DNA of 64,000 nt from Enoplosus armatus (GCF_043641665.1 NC_092181.1:5220921-5284920), one strand, 5' to 3'. Counted from the first letter of the stretch, positions 34,996 to 48,407 are shown. Program-made: numbers and translations. The notes: generated from the sequence alone by a model not told the origin.

Positions 34996-36689
34996 TTAGT
35001 GGCTAGCTGCAATTGCCATTTAGAATGAATGGTTTGGACTCTGGCGTCATAACAGAGCAGCATGGGAAACAAAGACCCCTTTCACGTTCACAGCTTCGGC
35101 TCCCCTTTGCTTCCTCTTTCTCACTCGGCCCTGTTTCCTCCCTCCGTCTCAGTTTAAGCCCCCGTTATTTTTCTACCATGCTAATACATTAACGGATTCT
35201 TTTTTGCAAATTTACAGTAGCTAACTTCCTACTCTCTTTTTTTTTGTCTGCTCAGCAGCTGTGACTATCATTCCGCCTTCACTGCGCCGCATTACCTTTC
35301 CATATCTCTGCTTGACTATCGTCTATTTTTTGTCCTATTACCTTCTAATTCTTATCTTTGGGTGTTTTTCACTGCCACCAAATCACTCAGTCCCAGCTCT
35401 CTGCCCCCACACACCACCACCACCCGCTCCCTCCTTCACATCTGTTTCCATGGCCCTGGTCCATGAGGTTGAATGCCAGCACCCTCCTTCCCATTATTAG
35501 CTGAACACAACTCTCCGACTGCCCGCCTCCCCGACTTCTGTTGTCTTTTGTCCTGCAGACTGGCCTGAGCCACTGCCTCTCTTACAGTGGACAAAACCCA
35601 ACACTGCTAAATAGACAGCGGGACAGTTGGTCGGTTTATTGTCTGTCCCTGCGTGTGTCTGTGTTGTTGGTTTGGGTATTAGGTATTTGTGTATGAGCAT
35701 ATGTGTGTGTGTGTGTATACACAGTCAGGGTGCAATGAAGCCTGCTGTGTCGCAGAGCAGAATGACCTGTTCCTATTTCCAATTTCATTTTTACATACAA
35801 CAAACATTTTCACGATGACACATCCTCTTCCTCTGATTAAAAAAAAAAAAAAAAAATATATCAAGCAGAGGCGGGATATGTCTGGATATGTTTGATCCAG
35901 TGGTGAGTAAAGAAGCTTATTAGGGGTAAAAGAATCAAAATTAGGTCAGGACTTTTTTGATCTTTGTAAATGTAAGGAATAAAGCTGATTGCCAGCACCG
36001 TCCCATATAATGTTTCTTCTCTGAAATCTCTCATACACACACCTTAACCCAACCCCAATTAGGGCAGAAACTGTTTTAAATTGTGCTCTATGCAACGGCT
36101 CTGGAATCAAATGAAGTACACCAATTGTACAAGACACAGCCAATTAAATGGTGTGAAGTGTGAAATGTATCCCAAATGTGGCCTATAGTATGACAAGCAC
36201 ACACACACACACACACACACTCACACTGTAGACCAACATACTCTTACTTTGAATTATTGTGGATATCAGATGGATCATAAAAAGCTGGTCCATATCAGCC
36301 TTACGTTTATACACCAAAGATCAGCAACATGATTAACATAGCAAGATCTGCAATGTAGCCTTTAAGGTCCCAAAATAGATTAATAGCTGCTCATCATGGG
36401 GGCTGTACCATCGTAATACTATATCAACATAACCATCTGCACACCATCAGAGCTACAGTAGCTACAATATGTGATTAAAAGGCTGACTGCTCAGAAAGCT
36501 GATGAATTATAGAACAGTGACTGTAATGTAATGCATCAACATCTCAACAACAGGAGCATCGCTGAAGCAAAAGATCTCTTCCACCAACATCCACTTTTGT
36601 CCAAACACAAATATTTTACAAAAGAATCGTTGTAAAAACAGTCTGAATCATTTGGTTTTATTCTATAGTATTCCGACAAACAATTGCTG

Positions 36690-37230
36690 ACTCTCAAATT
36701 AGCAAAACTCTAATCAGGAGTTGAGAGGACCAGTCCCACTGTCATGTCTGTCTGCTAAGTATAGAGCTGGAGCCAGGCGGCAGTTAGCTTAGCTTAGCTT
36801 AGCTTAGCTTAACATGGAGACTGAAGGCAGAGGGAAACAGCTAGCCTGGTTCTGTCCAAAGTAAAAAAAAGAATGTCTACCAACAACTCTAAAGCGCCTT
36901 TGCTTTATCTCGTTTGTTTACTCTGTACACAAGTAGAAATGTAAAAACAACGCCTATTTCTCAGCTAACAGTGACCTGGTGCTACCCTAGAAAAGACACA
37001 GCGTCTTAATAATTAGTAAGCTGGTTGTTGTATTTTCTTTTTTACTTTGGAGAGAGCCAGGCTAACTCCCTCCCCCTGCTTTTCAGTCTTTATGCTAAGC
37101 TAAACTAATCACTTCCTGGCTCTAGCTTCGTACTTAACAGACAGACGCGAGAAGGGTATCAATCTTCTCATCTAACTCTCATTGAGAAAGAGCATAAGGA
37201 TATTACCCAAAATGCTAAACTGTTTGTTTA
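36690..37230. mobile_element. Fold-back repeat with long inverted arms, near full length (copy B)
   Basis: Same family as the copy at 45.9 kb. The left arm has GTCATGTCTGTCTGCTAAG, a GCTTA pentamer repeated several times, GGGAAACAGCTAGCCTGG and TCTGTCCAAAG. The inverted right arm has TTTGGAGAGAGCCAGGCTAA, TTTATGCTAAGCTAAACTAA, GGTATCAATCTTCTCATC and a terminal CCAAAATGCTAAACT. The expanded GCTTA run at about 36786-36810 is specific to this copy. Confidence 0.75.
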
Positions 37231-40200
37231 ATGCTAATTGTGCTAGCACAAGATGGGCCTTGTGACAGGTACACAGTCCATTTAGAATGTATCCTCTTCT
37301 GGCCAATGTATTGCTTTTTTAATGTTCTGTATAATATAAAGCCAGTTAGGATACAAACCCATTTCCCTCATAATAACAGATGTGATTGTTCACAGTTTAT
37401 AGTTTTTACTGTCCTTGGTGGTCAAGGAAGCACACAGTCAACAAAGGCTTAATTAAGGATATAGAAACCAATTGAACTGGCGGGTAAACAAGGCAACAGC
37501 AACAGGAAAGCACCCAGGCACGGAAATAAGACATTCTAACGTAGCTGTTAACTGGGGGTGTTGGATTGTAATAACTGCAAGCTGACACGTCTGTAACAAC
37601 AGAAGATTCAATACCAAACACCAAACAGTATTATTTCTGTGTAATTTGGCATCTAAGTGTGACCGTTCCTTGTTTTTTTCTGTATTTTGTTCCTCCTCAT
37701 TCCCGGGTCAAGAATGAGTTTGCTGCAGTGGAAATTATTAATGAGACCATTTTGGGTGCACATTGGAGAGGCTCATCCAGCTACTCAGCATGGAGACCCA
37801 TTACAATCGAGATAATCCCCGGGATTTGGTCAGTAAATGAGTGATACGGAGACTATGTTTATTCTGGGCAGTGCGCCACACCAAATACAGACATGGGTGG
37901 TCAATTTCTAAACCCCATGAGGTCCCTGCTTAGTTCCAGTCAGTGCCAACAGGATATAAGGAAGACAAAGGACAAGAAGGAGGAGAGGTGCAGATGTTGC
38001 CATGACAGTAATTTACAGTCATTTATTTGATTTTATTTACTGAAAACAAGATGCATTTAGAGCAAGCTAAGAGCTGTCATGGGTTAAATGAATGATCCAT
38101 GGAGGCCGCCGCCAGAAAATGAACACAACATGGAGATAATGAAGTTTATTATCACTATTATTATTATCATTATAACACCTGCATTGAGCTGAGTGTATCA
38201 ATATTCTCAACAACAGCCACATTGCCGTATGAACAAAACAAAACAATACAATTCAAACAATTATATTCATAAAAATTGAATGATGGCGGTCATAGAGAGA
38301 GTACTCGAACAACACTTCAAATCAAGAGTGTTAAGCAGAACAAACAGCGGAAACTACTTCAGCCAAACTTGAAATTACTTTTTTTGTGCGTCCTTTCTTG
38401 GAACAGTGTGCAGAGCATGGCAATGACCCTGCCGCAATTTTCCTCCGAGAGAGCCAATTTGACATTATCATGTTTTTCATGATGGAAGCATCCCTCCAAA
38501 CTGCACAAATGATTCCAAACGACAGACATCGCCTGCGCTCTGCGTGTTGCAGGCTGTGCTTACGAGCATGTATTTTTTGGACGCCGCGTCCTTTTTTCCC
38601 CCGCCGCTCGTCATGTGTCATGCTTTGCTTTTCCCTTCCTAATTTTCTGACAGGACCTGTTGTTTTCAAGTGGCCTAACAAAGAAATATGATGTGATGAT
38701 CCCTCTGCGGGGAACGGTGCGGTAACAAAGACAGAGAGCCCCTCTGAACCCTGAGGTGGAAAAAACACACCCGTCTCGCTGAGTGTGATGAATATACTCA
38801 TGCAGTGTATATGCACACATGGGCGACACACACTGACACATCTACTGTAAAGAAAAGCATTGTCCAAAGCAGTCTTTTGATTTCTCTTTCCAGCCATGCC
38901 CATCCATTTCTCCTCTCTCTGTCTCTCCCTATCTGCCTTTTAATTTTATTTGACTCATTCTTCCTCTTGCTGCTCTGCTTTATATTGTGCATTAAAATTC
39001 CACTCCACTCCCTCCCCCCACCTCCTCCTCCCGCCCACATCTACCCCCTCCATTTTCTGAAAGTAGGAATGATACACCGGGATTAAGCTAAATTCCTTGT
39101 CTGTCTCACTAATTGCTTGCTAAATGCATGATGGAGAAAATCATTTTCAGCCAGCATCGTGAGTGAAAGAGCCTTTCAGCATTGTTCTGGTTGCTGAGGC
39201 AACGCAATTAAAAAACCACCAAGAACAAATGTGCACTCAGGATAGGGGAGGTTTTAACGCAGGCATCTCTGCCTCTCTCTCGTTCTCGCCTCGTTTTAGT
39301 TTCTCCTCCTTTTGAATGTCTGATTCGGTCCTTGTGCTGGTGCCGTTCTCAATTAGAACAGTTTTGTTTGTTTTGTTTTTTTTGAAAATGAAATCTCCGC
39401 AATTTCAAAGAAGTGACACCTTCCCTCGTGGAAAAAAAAAGGATTCATGGAAAAAAATAAATGACAAGCTGACGAAACGGCATTTACTGAAAAATTGTGT
39501 AACTTACCGCGCTGACAAAACAATAACACTCTAGTCTGAAGAATACTGAAGGGAGGAAGACAAAAGTTTGTATGTTTTTATGTCACACTTGTGCTTTTTA
39601 ATTGTTTTCTTCTCTTTCATGCCAAACCAATACTTCTTTCGCTTTCAACTCCAAAACTCCTTCTCTTCTGGCAGTGTGCATGTATCCCATGCATTTACAG
39701 CGAAGCCCAATGTGCGAGAAAGAAAAATATGCAATGTCCTCTCCCCGGTTGCCCCCCCACACTCTCTCCTTCTCTCACTTTCTCTCTGTTTTGCCCACTC
39801 TCTCTCTCTCTTTTTAATTAGTTCCTGGTGTTGCAGACCATGGTAGTAATTTACGAGTTCAGCCTTGGGTCATACTGAACTCCTGGGATTGAAGGAAGGA
39901 GAAGAGGAGAAGTTTGAATAAAAGCCTCACCAGAGTCAAGCTAAACGTAACCATTTTCCTCACTCTCATCTAGCAGCAGCCCGTCTCCCTCTCTCTTTCA
40001 CACCGAGCCCTCATCAGGATGATGCATGTGCGGGTGTGGAACCCATTTCTCCAACCACCTGTGTATTGCTTGCTTGTCTGGCAGTGTAAGATGTCAGCCG
40101 GAGCAATGATGATATCATTACTCAAAACATTACACAGATTTGTGGAGCGGAGGCATGCCTCGGATTGCGGGAGAAGAAGGAAAAAAAGAAAACGAAAAAT

Positions 40201-40728
40201 AAGAAAGCCATGTTCGGAGTGATGCTGTCACCGGGGCCAGATGTTGTTCTTGCTCTACTTTCCTTTCCTCTGCAGAGAAAACACACTCTGATCCAGACAA
40301 TTTGAGAAACTATGTGCAAGTGCCAAAACATAGCTTTGGCTTGTTTTGCGACAGTATGTCTCGTGTTAGACTGTCAGAATTGGGTCAGTTTACCATTGAA
40401 AATCGACTCAAAGACTTGCTGATGGGTTGAAATAGTGTGACACAATAGGGTGTGGAATTTAGTCCGTATTGCAAATCTTCAAAACAAAAGCACCACTAAA
40501 TGAATTTGCACTGAACTGATTAATCCGTGTCTGGAGTTTCTGGGGTTTTTTTTGTTGATGATTTCACGTATGGCTTCTGTGATGCTGCGTTTAAACATTT
40601 TTTTTTACATTTGTGCTAGATGTGGTCGTAATTAAAGGTTTATTGTTATCAAATTAAACCGATTTTACAAGTCAAGGTCAGTGTAGTCATGAGGAGTATT
40701 GTTCAGCATGTGTCCGGACTCTTCTGTG

Positions 40729-41033
40729 ATGACGTCGTCAGGGTTACATCAAAATGAGCTTGGAGATTTCAAACGTTTAAATGGAACTTGAGCCTGCATT
40801 ACAAACTGGACACATGAAGTCGCAAAGACGTGAGCGTTTACCTGTAAGGTAGGCTCTAATGAAAACATGCTATTGAGTTGCATCATGGGAAATATAGGTT
40901 TCAGCATTGTCGGAGCTATCATCTTTTGCTCGACCCTCGTCTTTCAAAATCCATAACTCCAATCTGTTATGAAGGCTTTCTGTTATGAATTTGTAGTCTT
41001 CAAGCCAAAGTTGAAATAACCCTGATGACATCA
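40729..41033. mobile_element. Second, unrelated fold-back repeat
   Basis: The left end (GATGACGTCGTCAGGGTTA, then TCAA and GCTTGGAGA) is the imperfect inverse of the right end (GCTTGAAGACTACAAA complement, ATAACCCTGATGACATC). The arms are about 45 bp each with roughly 300 bp overall. I see no target-site duplication. The outer right flank repeats a related motif (GACATCATTGGGGTTAC). The family is not identified, but the wording matches sequence I have seen repeated in fish genomes. Confidence 0.5.
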
Positions 41034-41544
41034 CTATGACATCATTGGGGTTACTTCCTCAGGCCACAGTAGACAATGAATAAAGAAAGGATGCTAATAT
41101 GCTATTTTCTAATGTGAGCTATAAATTCATAGAATACATTTGTAGTATTTTAGTGTAAATCTTATACTGAGTAGTACCAAGCTGTTCTAAGACATACAGT
41201 ATTAGTAGTATTAGTATTTTCTGGGGAAAACAAATGGTCTTCTATGAAGGTTAAATTCTTTAGCTTTTATGAACAGTTTAGTGCATTATAATGACCACTG
41301 CACTGTCACACTACAAACCACCTTTTTCATTTTAAAGGCATAACTATCATCCTCGCAATATGACTCATGAGAGAAGAATTTTAAGGGAGGAGGGGAGAGA
41401 GAAGCCAGAAGAGACTTCTCATATCGTCTCTGTGTTGGAACACACCATTATTTTAAGATCCGTATCAGATCTAATCACTGTACTGTATCATTTCTGTTGG
41501 AAAACATCTCTGATCTCCTGACCTCTGAGCTGATTCTCTGGGTC

Positions 41545-41795
41545 TGTGTGTGTGTGTGTGTGTGTGTATGTCCTCCTATCCCAGACTGCGCTGGCGTGAT
41601 GGATGGAGTGAGGTGTCTCTCCAGCTGGTGATCGTAATGAAGCTTTACCCCCAGTGTGTGTGCGTGTGTGTGTGTGTGTGTGGATGAGGGGAGGGCTGAC
41701 AGGACTAGATTATCCTTTACAAAGTTGTCCTCCAGTATGAAGGGCTGATTCTACTACGGGGAACACTGAGACACACACACACACACACACACACA
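41545..41795. repeat. Three dinucleotide tracts in 250 bp
   Basis: (GT)n at about 41545-41567, (GT)n at about 41657-41681 and (CA)n at about 41772-41795. Confidence 0.94.
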
Positions 41796-44664
41796 CTCTG
41801 ACCACCGCCTTGGAGATGATGAATGTGGGACTCAGCGTAGCCCTCAGCTCCAGGGATCCAACTTGGAGACACGGAGACCCAGTTTCCCCTTTTTTAACTG
41901 GGAAAAGTCGAAGCCGGGGCCGCAATAGCGCTGCAAGCAGAGACAAAGATGGGTGATGTGCGCAGATGGTGGCCAGGCCCCGGGGATCGGGCTGGTTGAT
42001 GTTGGGAGTTTCTCTGTGAGTCGACTGGAAGTGTCCTGACCTGCCACTGTGGATCCTGTGAACTGTTGCCACCCTTCATGGCAGGTGTTTTATCATGCTC
42101 ATGATAACCTTACACATATTCCATGTCACTTTGTGTCTGGAGAGTTACTAATTTAAATCCCTTGATAAAAGTGCATACGGGTCAAAGGAAAAGACTTGAA
42201 TACGTGAGTAAGAGTAACGCAAATGCTTCCATACTGGTCATGAGTTGTCACTGAATGCACATTTTAAATTTGTGCATAAAAAACTTAAATTTCCCCTGAA
42301 GCTTCGCTCCACTAAGAGACGATGGCAGCAGGCACAAACATCAGATATGTGTGGACCATGGCTGTATTATACGAAGCACTTTTAACGTATCCATGGTGTG
42401 GACCAATGAGGAGACAACAAACCCCCATAAAGTCCATATTTCCAACATGGTTCTGCATCGTCATTTGACTGGCACACGCTTTTTAATTTTAATTGTGTCC
42501 TCTTCTTCTGCAATGGTGGCTGAATGGCATCCGACTGGAGAATTAGTTCCACCTCCTGTTTATCTTGATGATTCGCATCACAGTAGCAGATGGAAAAGTG
42601 GATTAATTCGCATGAACTAAAATGCGGTTATAATCGGGCTACATTTTTATAGAAACTTGACTATTGTCACCAGAACTCAATCCTATGTAAGCACCTTTGG
42701 ACCGACAATAAGGAGTGTTCAGTTCAGATGTGAAGCACATTTCTACAGTTTGCCCAGTGTGTTTTTATTTGCCACAAGTAGCCAAGGTTAGCAACATGTT
42801 GCTAGCCACCATTGTATGCGTTGACCGTGCAGAGTGTCTGAATTTACCAGCAACTCCTGTTCCCTCTGTTGTTTTCCTTCAGGCCACTCTATTTTTCTTC
42901 TTGCGCCTGTTTATTCATGAACTGATGTCATAAAGCCTCAGGATAAGCTTGACGTTTAGTGTGACACAGCTGCGTCTTTGCCTCGATTTGCACCCCCAAG
43001 GGTGAATTTGGCTCTGTTCTTGTGCCCACCACAGCCCTTAAATTCGCTTTGCGTTCAGTCTGAAGATAGGTTCAGACAGCGCTCTCTGCCACGTAATTAA
43101 AAACACCAAATGAGGGAATATGGCTATCCCTCCAGTAGAGTTCCAGAGACTTGGATGATCTAAGACAAGGAGCACTTACGCTGTTCTGCCAGCTTGTAGT
43201 GGCCCAACACCTTACCAAGACTGATTTGAACCTTGATGAAGACCTGACAAGCTCCAAACAAACAAAATCAAAACTCCACATTATTCCTCTTCATGTGAGT
43301 GCCTGAAGTTTGGTCTTTGGCACCTGTCTGAAGACTCCAACCCTTTTTTCTTTTTTCTCAAACACACCAGTGTTTATGCAGTGTGAATGCATCTCAAGAT
43401 TTACCCTTACCTTACTGAGACACTTCAGGTTTTCATCTAATGTGTTGTCACCCATCTACATCTGTAAAATGGATATGGACTTGTTAGCGAATACCAAGTA
43501 TATCCACGCCTTACTGGGATGCTGTAATTGCCACTTGTCCTTTTTGATCTTCAGAAATCAAGGCAATTCAATCACCTCCCCGGTATGAACGATCGGAATT
43601 GTGCAGTTCAGCATGTGAGTTCCAAGGTGCTCAGCAAGAAGTGACTGAATCCCAACGAAACTGATTTCACAGTTTTACATACCTTCTTAAAACAACGCTG
43701 TCCCATACCTGTCGAAGTCCTATTCGGTGGTCAAAGTCATATGTGTGTTTGATACTGTTGCTCTCCCTTCCATTTCCCTTGTATGACACAGTGTTCTTTC
43801 TGGCTTGAACTGTACGCCTCACTTCTGTTTTTACTTTACGGAGAACACAATTTCTGGAATCTTTGAGAATAATTAACATTGATTTCAACAGTGAAAAGCT
43901 CTCAGCCGTGTTATCTGACAGGTTGCACATGCTGCAGCAGATTTGACGGCAGGCTGACCAAAAGGCAACATGGAGGACAGCCACTGTACACTGTAATAGG
44001 TTAAGATCAATTCACAGGGCTGGCAGTGTATCGATCACTCAGCCGTACGCTGTGGTGGAAGGGGGGGAAAAAAAAGAGAGGAAAACACATAAAAAGCACA
44101 ATACATTATGTAGGGCTATCACTATTGTTGCAATGTAAGTCTTTATACATTCATGGAGAATGAAAGAGCGTGTTCCTTTTCTTACAGCCCCCTGCCGTGT
44201 AATTCTTACCTTTTCACTTTAGTCAAATAACCAGAAAATGTTGCCTCATTCCCCTTAAAAATTTCATGCTTACAGTACTTTTTACTGAATCCAACAGTGC
44301 TGCAACATGGACTTTACGAATATCATATTCAAACAGCACGAGTGCACTCACAAATACACCACAGCGCCTAAGACAAAATACCTCTGAGTGCTCATATATG
44401 CAAAATGCTAACATATTCCTAAGTGCCACAGTGCCATGTTACATTGCTGCCAGCCTTGTAATTTTCAATGAATATTGCATCTGCACTTCCTTCCCCCTCG
44501 CAGTCTGTGTTATTGTGTCAAATGCAGGGCTAGATTTGTCTCTTCGTAGTGACAGAGGAAGGCTTCCACTGCCTGCAGCCAGGTTCTGGGGCCTGCCTGT
44601 GTAAGATTGAAGCTTTTCTTTCTGCTTGGTGAGCGCAAAGGGGCGAAGGGAAGAGGAGGAGGGG

Positions 44665-44740
44665 GGGAGAGAGAGAGAGAGAGAGAGAGGGAGGACAAGA
44701 TGGGCGGGTGGGGGTGTGTGGGGGGGGGGGGGGGGGGGGG
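44665..44740. repeat. (AG)n followed by G21 homopolymer
   Basis: GA repeat at about 44666-44690, then G-rich sequence ending in 21 consecutive G residues (44720-44740). Confidence 0.95.
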
Positions 44741-45902
44741 TGCTTCAAAAGAGAGACCCCAAGCGTTGTGCCTGAGGTTTCCATCTGTCGGCAAGAGGGG
44801 TGCAACATACGCAAAAAACACTGATTGATGCGTGCACACGAGTGCTCATAAACATCATCGTGCGGGCATAAAAACACACTTTTTTTCTTGTAGACGAGGG
44901 GTGATGATGACAGAGAGGGGTGACACACAGGCTGACAGACAGGCGGATCCTCAGAAGCTTTGCCTGATAGCAGAGACTGTGTGCGGGGCTTTGTGCATTT
45001 CAAGGTTTTGGTGTCTTTAAAGCCACCCTGGGCACTGTCCTAAATCCAGAGGGCCACATGCAGATGATCACAAGAATATAGAAACGGCCACAGCTCTGTT
45101 TAGCTGAGGCTTCACAGTCGATCCGTCAACACTGAATGCAGTCCGTGGCAGAAAAGACATGATCAGTGCTCACTACGCCAGTAATGCCGTCTGTGGTTCA
45201 GAGCTGTATTTATAAAAGTATAGTTTTGATGTTGAGTTTGGTGTTGAAAAGCTTAGAGCCTGTTTCATCATTTCGTCATATAAGCCTCGCTTCCCCAAAC
45301 CCTGTGAGAAACACCTATGAACTCTCTGAAGACGAAGGAGCATCTTATCTGAGTGGAAACCCTCACAACTAACATTCAGACCCACTTTATTGTGTGGCAG
45401 CGACAATGAGAGCACGGAAGCCAGGAAGGCAACAGGGTGCAGGTCCCTAATGCTGTAGCCTTGCCAGGGATAATAACAGCAGCAGAAGTAATATATTCAT
45501 GCATGCATAGAGTGATCTGTTTCACCCCTAGCCAAAAGCATGCTGGCAGAACTCTTCAGCTGAATCACCACTCAGTTCAACAGGCTCCCTGAGAGCCAGT
45601 CGACCAGGGCAGAGATAGGGGGGTGGGGGTGCATGGGGAACAGGTGGGCTTTGGAAGAAAGGTCATCATCTGTGTGTATCTGTATGTGGGTTAGGATTCA
45701 TGTTAAAGATCCCTTTTTTCCATATTGGTAATGTAAACATCCATTTGGCGACTCTCAAACACACAGAAGTGGTTTTCAGTTCATGTCAAAAGCTTGTAGA
45801 GTTTCGACTGAAATGAATGGAGGAAGATCTGGATTGTAGCATTAATAGTGATAGCCCCCATGGCTGAACAGCGAACAACCCCTGCTCACCCACACTGCAT
45901 AT

Positions 45903-46476
45903 AATTTGATATTTTGGGACACATCCTTATTAGCTTTCTTGCAAAGAGTTAGATAAGAAGATCGATACAACTCTATTTGTACGGTAAATATGAAGATACT
46001 GCCAGCAGACCATTAGCTTAGCTTAGCATAAGGACTGGAAAGGGGGAAACAGCTAGCCTGGCTCTGTCCAAAGATAACAAAATCCACCTTATAGCATCTC
46101 TGAAGCTAACTATTTAACACATTGTACCTGGTTTGTTTAATACAAAGATTAGGTGTAAAAATGACAAGTTGTGGTTTTTATGCTATTTCATCGCCGGACG
46201 CAGTGACTTCCTGGAGTCTCCGCTGATTCTCTGACAACCTCACGTTGATGACAGGAGTCAAGGAACAAGATATAACATGCGAGATTTGTAGGTGCTGGTA
46301 GTCTGATATATTTACCTTTGGACAGAGCAACACTAGCTGTTTCCCCCTGCTCCCAGTCTTTATGCTAAGCTACGCTAACCGGCTCCTGACCCGAGTTTCA
46401 TATTTAATGGACAAATATCATCCAAGAAACTCCAAGAAAGCGAATAAGCACATTTCCCATCATGCAAAACTCTTCC
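45903..46476. mobile_element. Fold-back repeat with long inverted arms, near full length (copy A)
   Basis: The left arm (about 45903-46080) reappears as an inverted copy at about 46310-46476. Both arms share, in opposite orientation, the blocks GCTTTCTTG, GGTAAATATGAA or its counterpart, TTAGCTTAGCATAA, GGGGGAAACAGCTAG and GCTCTGTCCAAAG. The centre (about 46080-46310) is unique to the element and is related to copy B. I know this as a repeat common in spiny-rayed fish genomes but cannot name its database entry. There is no coding capacity, so it looks like a long-TIR MITE. Confidence 0.75.
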
Positions 46477-46844
46477 TGTAGATATCCTGTTACAGATCAG
46501 TCCCTTTTTCACATCGGTCTCTTTTCCTGAAAAAATCCTTTGGCAAACAAGTGATTTAAGAAAGCAACAGCAGTGAGTCAGCTTCAATTCAGATACAGAT
46601 TTGACGCTCAGAGGGAGGCAAGAACGCTAATAGGGGGAAAAAGTGTGAACCTTATTTTTGTTACTTTCAAAACTGACGGGATGTTGGTTTAAACAGATTT
46701 CACGACATACTAATTATGTTTTATTACCTATTTCAATTTGAAACTATTACAAAAGCAGAGACTTGACCTGGAGAGACTTGTGCATGCCTTAGAAAAGTCT
46801 ACTTCTTTTCTCTCTGGTCTTCCTCAGAAAGCTGTGGGGCCGTT

Positions 46845-47155
46845 GCAGTCATAGTTTTGACAGGGACTAAAAGAAGAGAGCACATCCCACCTGTCCTCAC
46901 ATCACTGCCTCTGCCTCTAGTACATACCAGGATTGATTTTAAGCTCCTCTTGCTTGTTCATAAAGCACCAAATGGCCTTGCACCACAATACATGTTGGAT
47001 CGTCTTAAAAGCGTGAGCCAGCCAGACCTCTCAGGTCACCCGGCAATGGTCATCATTGATGTACAGAAGGTCAATTCAAAGCGTGGCGCACCTGCTTTTT
47101 ATTTTCTATGCCCCTGCTGGAATAGCCTTCTTTTAGAGCTGCCTCAAAACATTTT
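46845..47155 (+). mobile_element. L2/CR1-type LINE remnant (C-terminal end of reverse transcriptase ORF)
   Basis: The translation contains REHIPPVLTSL, RIDFKLLLLVHKAPNGLAPQ and, further on, a block ending WNSLLLELPQNIF. These correspond in order to the conserved C-terminal region of L2/CR1-clade ORF2 proteins (HITPVL-LHWLPV, RIDFK, YKALNGLAP, WNSLP). The usual LHWLPV is damaged and the frame is not continuous with a full ORF. It is a 5'-truncated, inactive fragment, as most LINE copies are. Confidence 0.75.
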
Positions 47156-48407
47156 CTGTTGCCTATCGATAATGAGTATTGTATTGTATGAGTATACTTA
47201 GCCATTGAAATGTTCACATGTGCGCCTTTTGTGACAGAGGTGCTGTGAATGGGTCTTTTATCTTTCTTTCTTTTTGAGTTTTCATGTAGAGAGAACATCC
47301 CTCCGAGAGTTTTTCCTTCTGAATGCACTACATATACAGTATACATATATATAAAGTTTGCCTTGACTTGCGTTGCATTCAAAATCCCACCTCATCAACC
47401 TGTAACTCAGTCTGAACACACTGACATGAAACACACATATAATGAGCTCAACTCAACAGACAATTAGTGTTGTTTCCTTATCTAATGAGTACATGACTAA
47501 TCCTGGAAAGGAAAGGGTGCAATTCTAGTGTTTCTTTGTGAAAATACACCTCTTATACTTTTAAGACCCTGCCTGCACAACCACCAAGCCACTAGCTTTA
47601 GTTTAAGATTTTATTTTTATTTAAATATATATCTTTTCAGTTGTATTCAACAAGGAAACTCATTTTGGAGTAAATGTTGCATCACATTTCATAATACACA
47701 AGCACAAAACACAACGTACATTTTTTTATAACACATACACGTTTGTTACTAGTCATACTGAGAAAGATGACATTTCGAGCCTAGCCGAAAACACATTAAA
47801 TAAGGCATAAATATCATAAAACTGTCAGCTGTAGTCTCACAGTAACACACGTGATCAAGTAGCCAACGTTATCTGCACTTGATTTTAAACAGTGCAGATA
47901 CAATGAGGAATATTCAGGGTTTCTTAAGTTACCATATATTGCTGTCATTATATTGTGGCACAGCATCTGAAAAAAACCCCAAAAACATTGCATCTGAGAG
48001 CCTGGACAATCACTTCACACACCATCTGATCTGGAAGCAGTTAGGCTGTTTAATCTGTTTATGACTGAGGATAGGAAATGAATAGTAGATAGGAGGAACA
48101 GCGCTTGGAGGAACATTTATTATCAGAGTCTCACAAAAAGAGCTCTATATTTTATCCTCAAAAATAAGGATCGCAGCAAAAGAAGAAAAAAAATAAATAA
48201 GAAGCGAAGAGGGGCCTCCGATAAAAGAGAAAGCAAAACACATTTTGAGCTGGCTGATATCAAAAAGAATGCGCAATGGGTTGTATTTTGAAGCAAATCA
48301 AAACAGCTGCGGAGGACAGAGGTTGCTGTACGCTGCTTATTGATGCTTCTGACACGCAGCGTCCTTAGTTACTGTTTTCAGTGGAGACAACCATTTGAAG
48401 TGTATGT

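Larger units (their letters stand above)
23951..36689. other. Gene-free upstream region, 24-36.7 kb
   Basis: There is no supportable exon in about 12.7 kb. It contains the listed microsatellites and homopolymers, a purine-rich block at 25500-25900, and pyrimidine-rich blocks at 28683-28860 and 29580-29960. A fragment starting CAGTGGTTCCCAAAC lies at 31985. Unique AT-rich blocks at about 24040-24320 and 26590-26830 could be regulatory. Confidence 0.65.
37231..45902. other. Gene-free upstream region, 37.2-45.9 kb
   Basis: No supportable exon. It holds the second fold-back repeat at about 40.7 kb, microsatellites at 41.5-41.8 kb, a G21 run at 44.7 kb and an ATT repeat at about 38154-38172. The rest is unique sequence. 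Confidence 0.65.

Noticed and set aside
38331..38903. 190-codon minus-strand ORF
   Set aside because: No domain, no splice or start context, no recognisable similarity. The length is compatible with chance.
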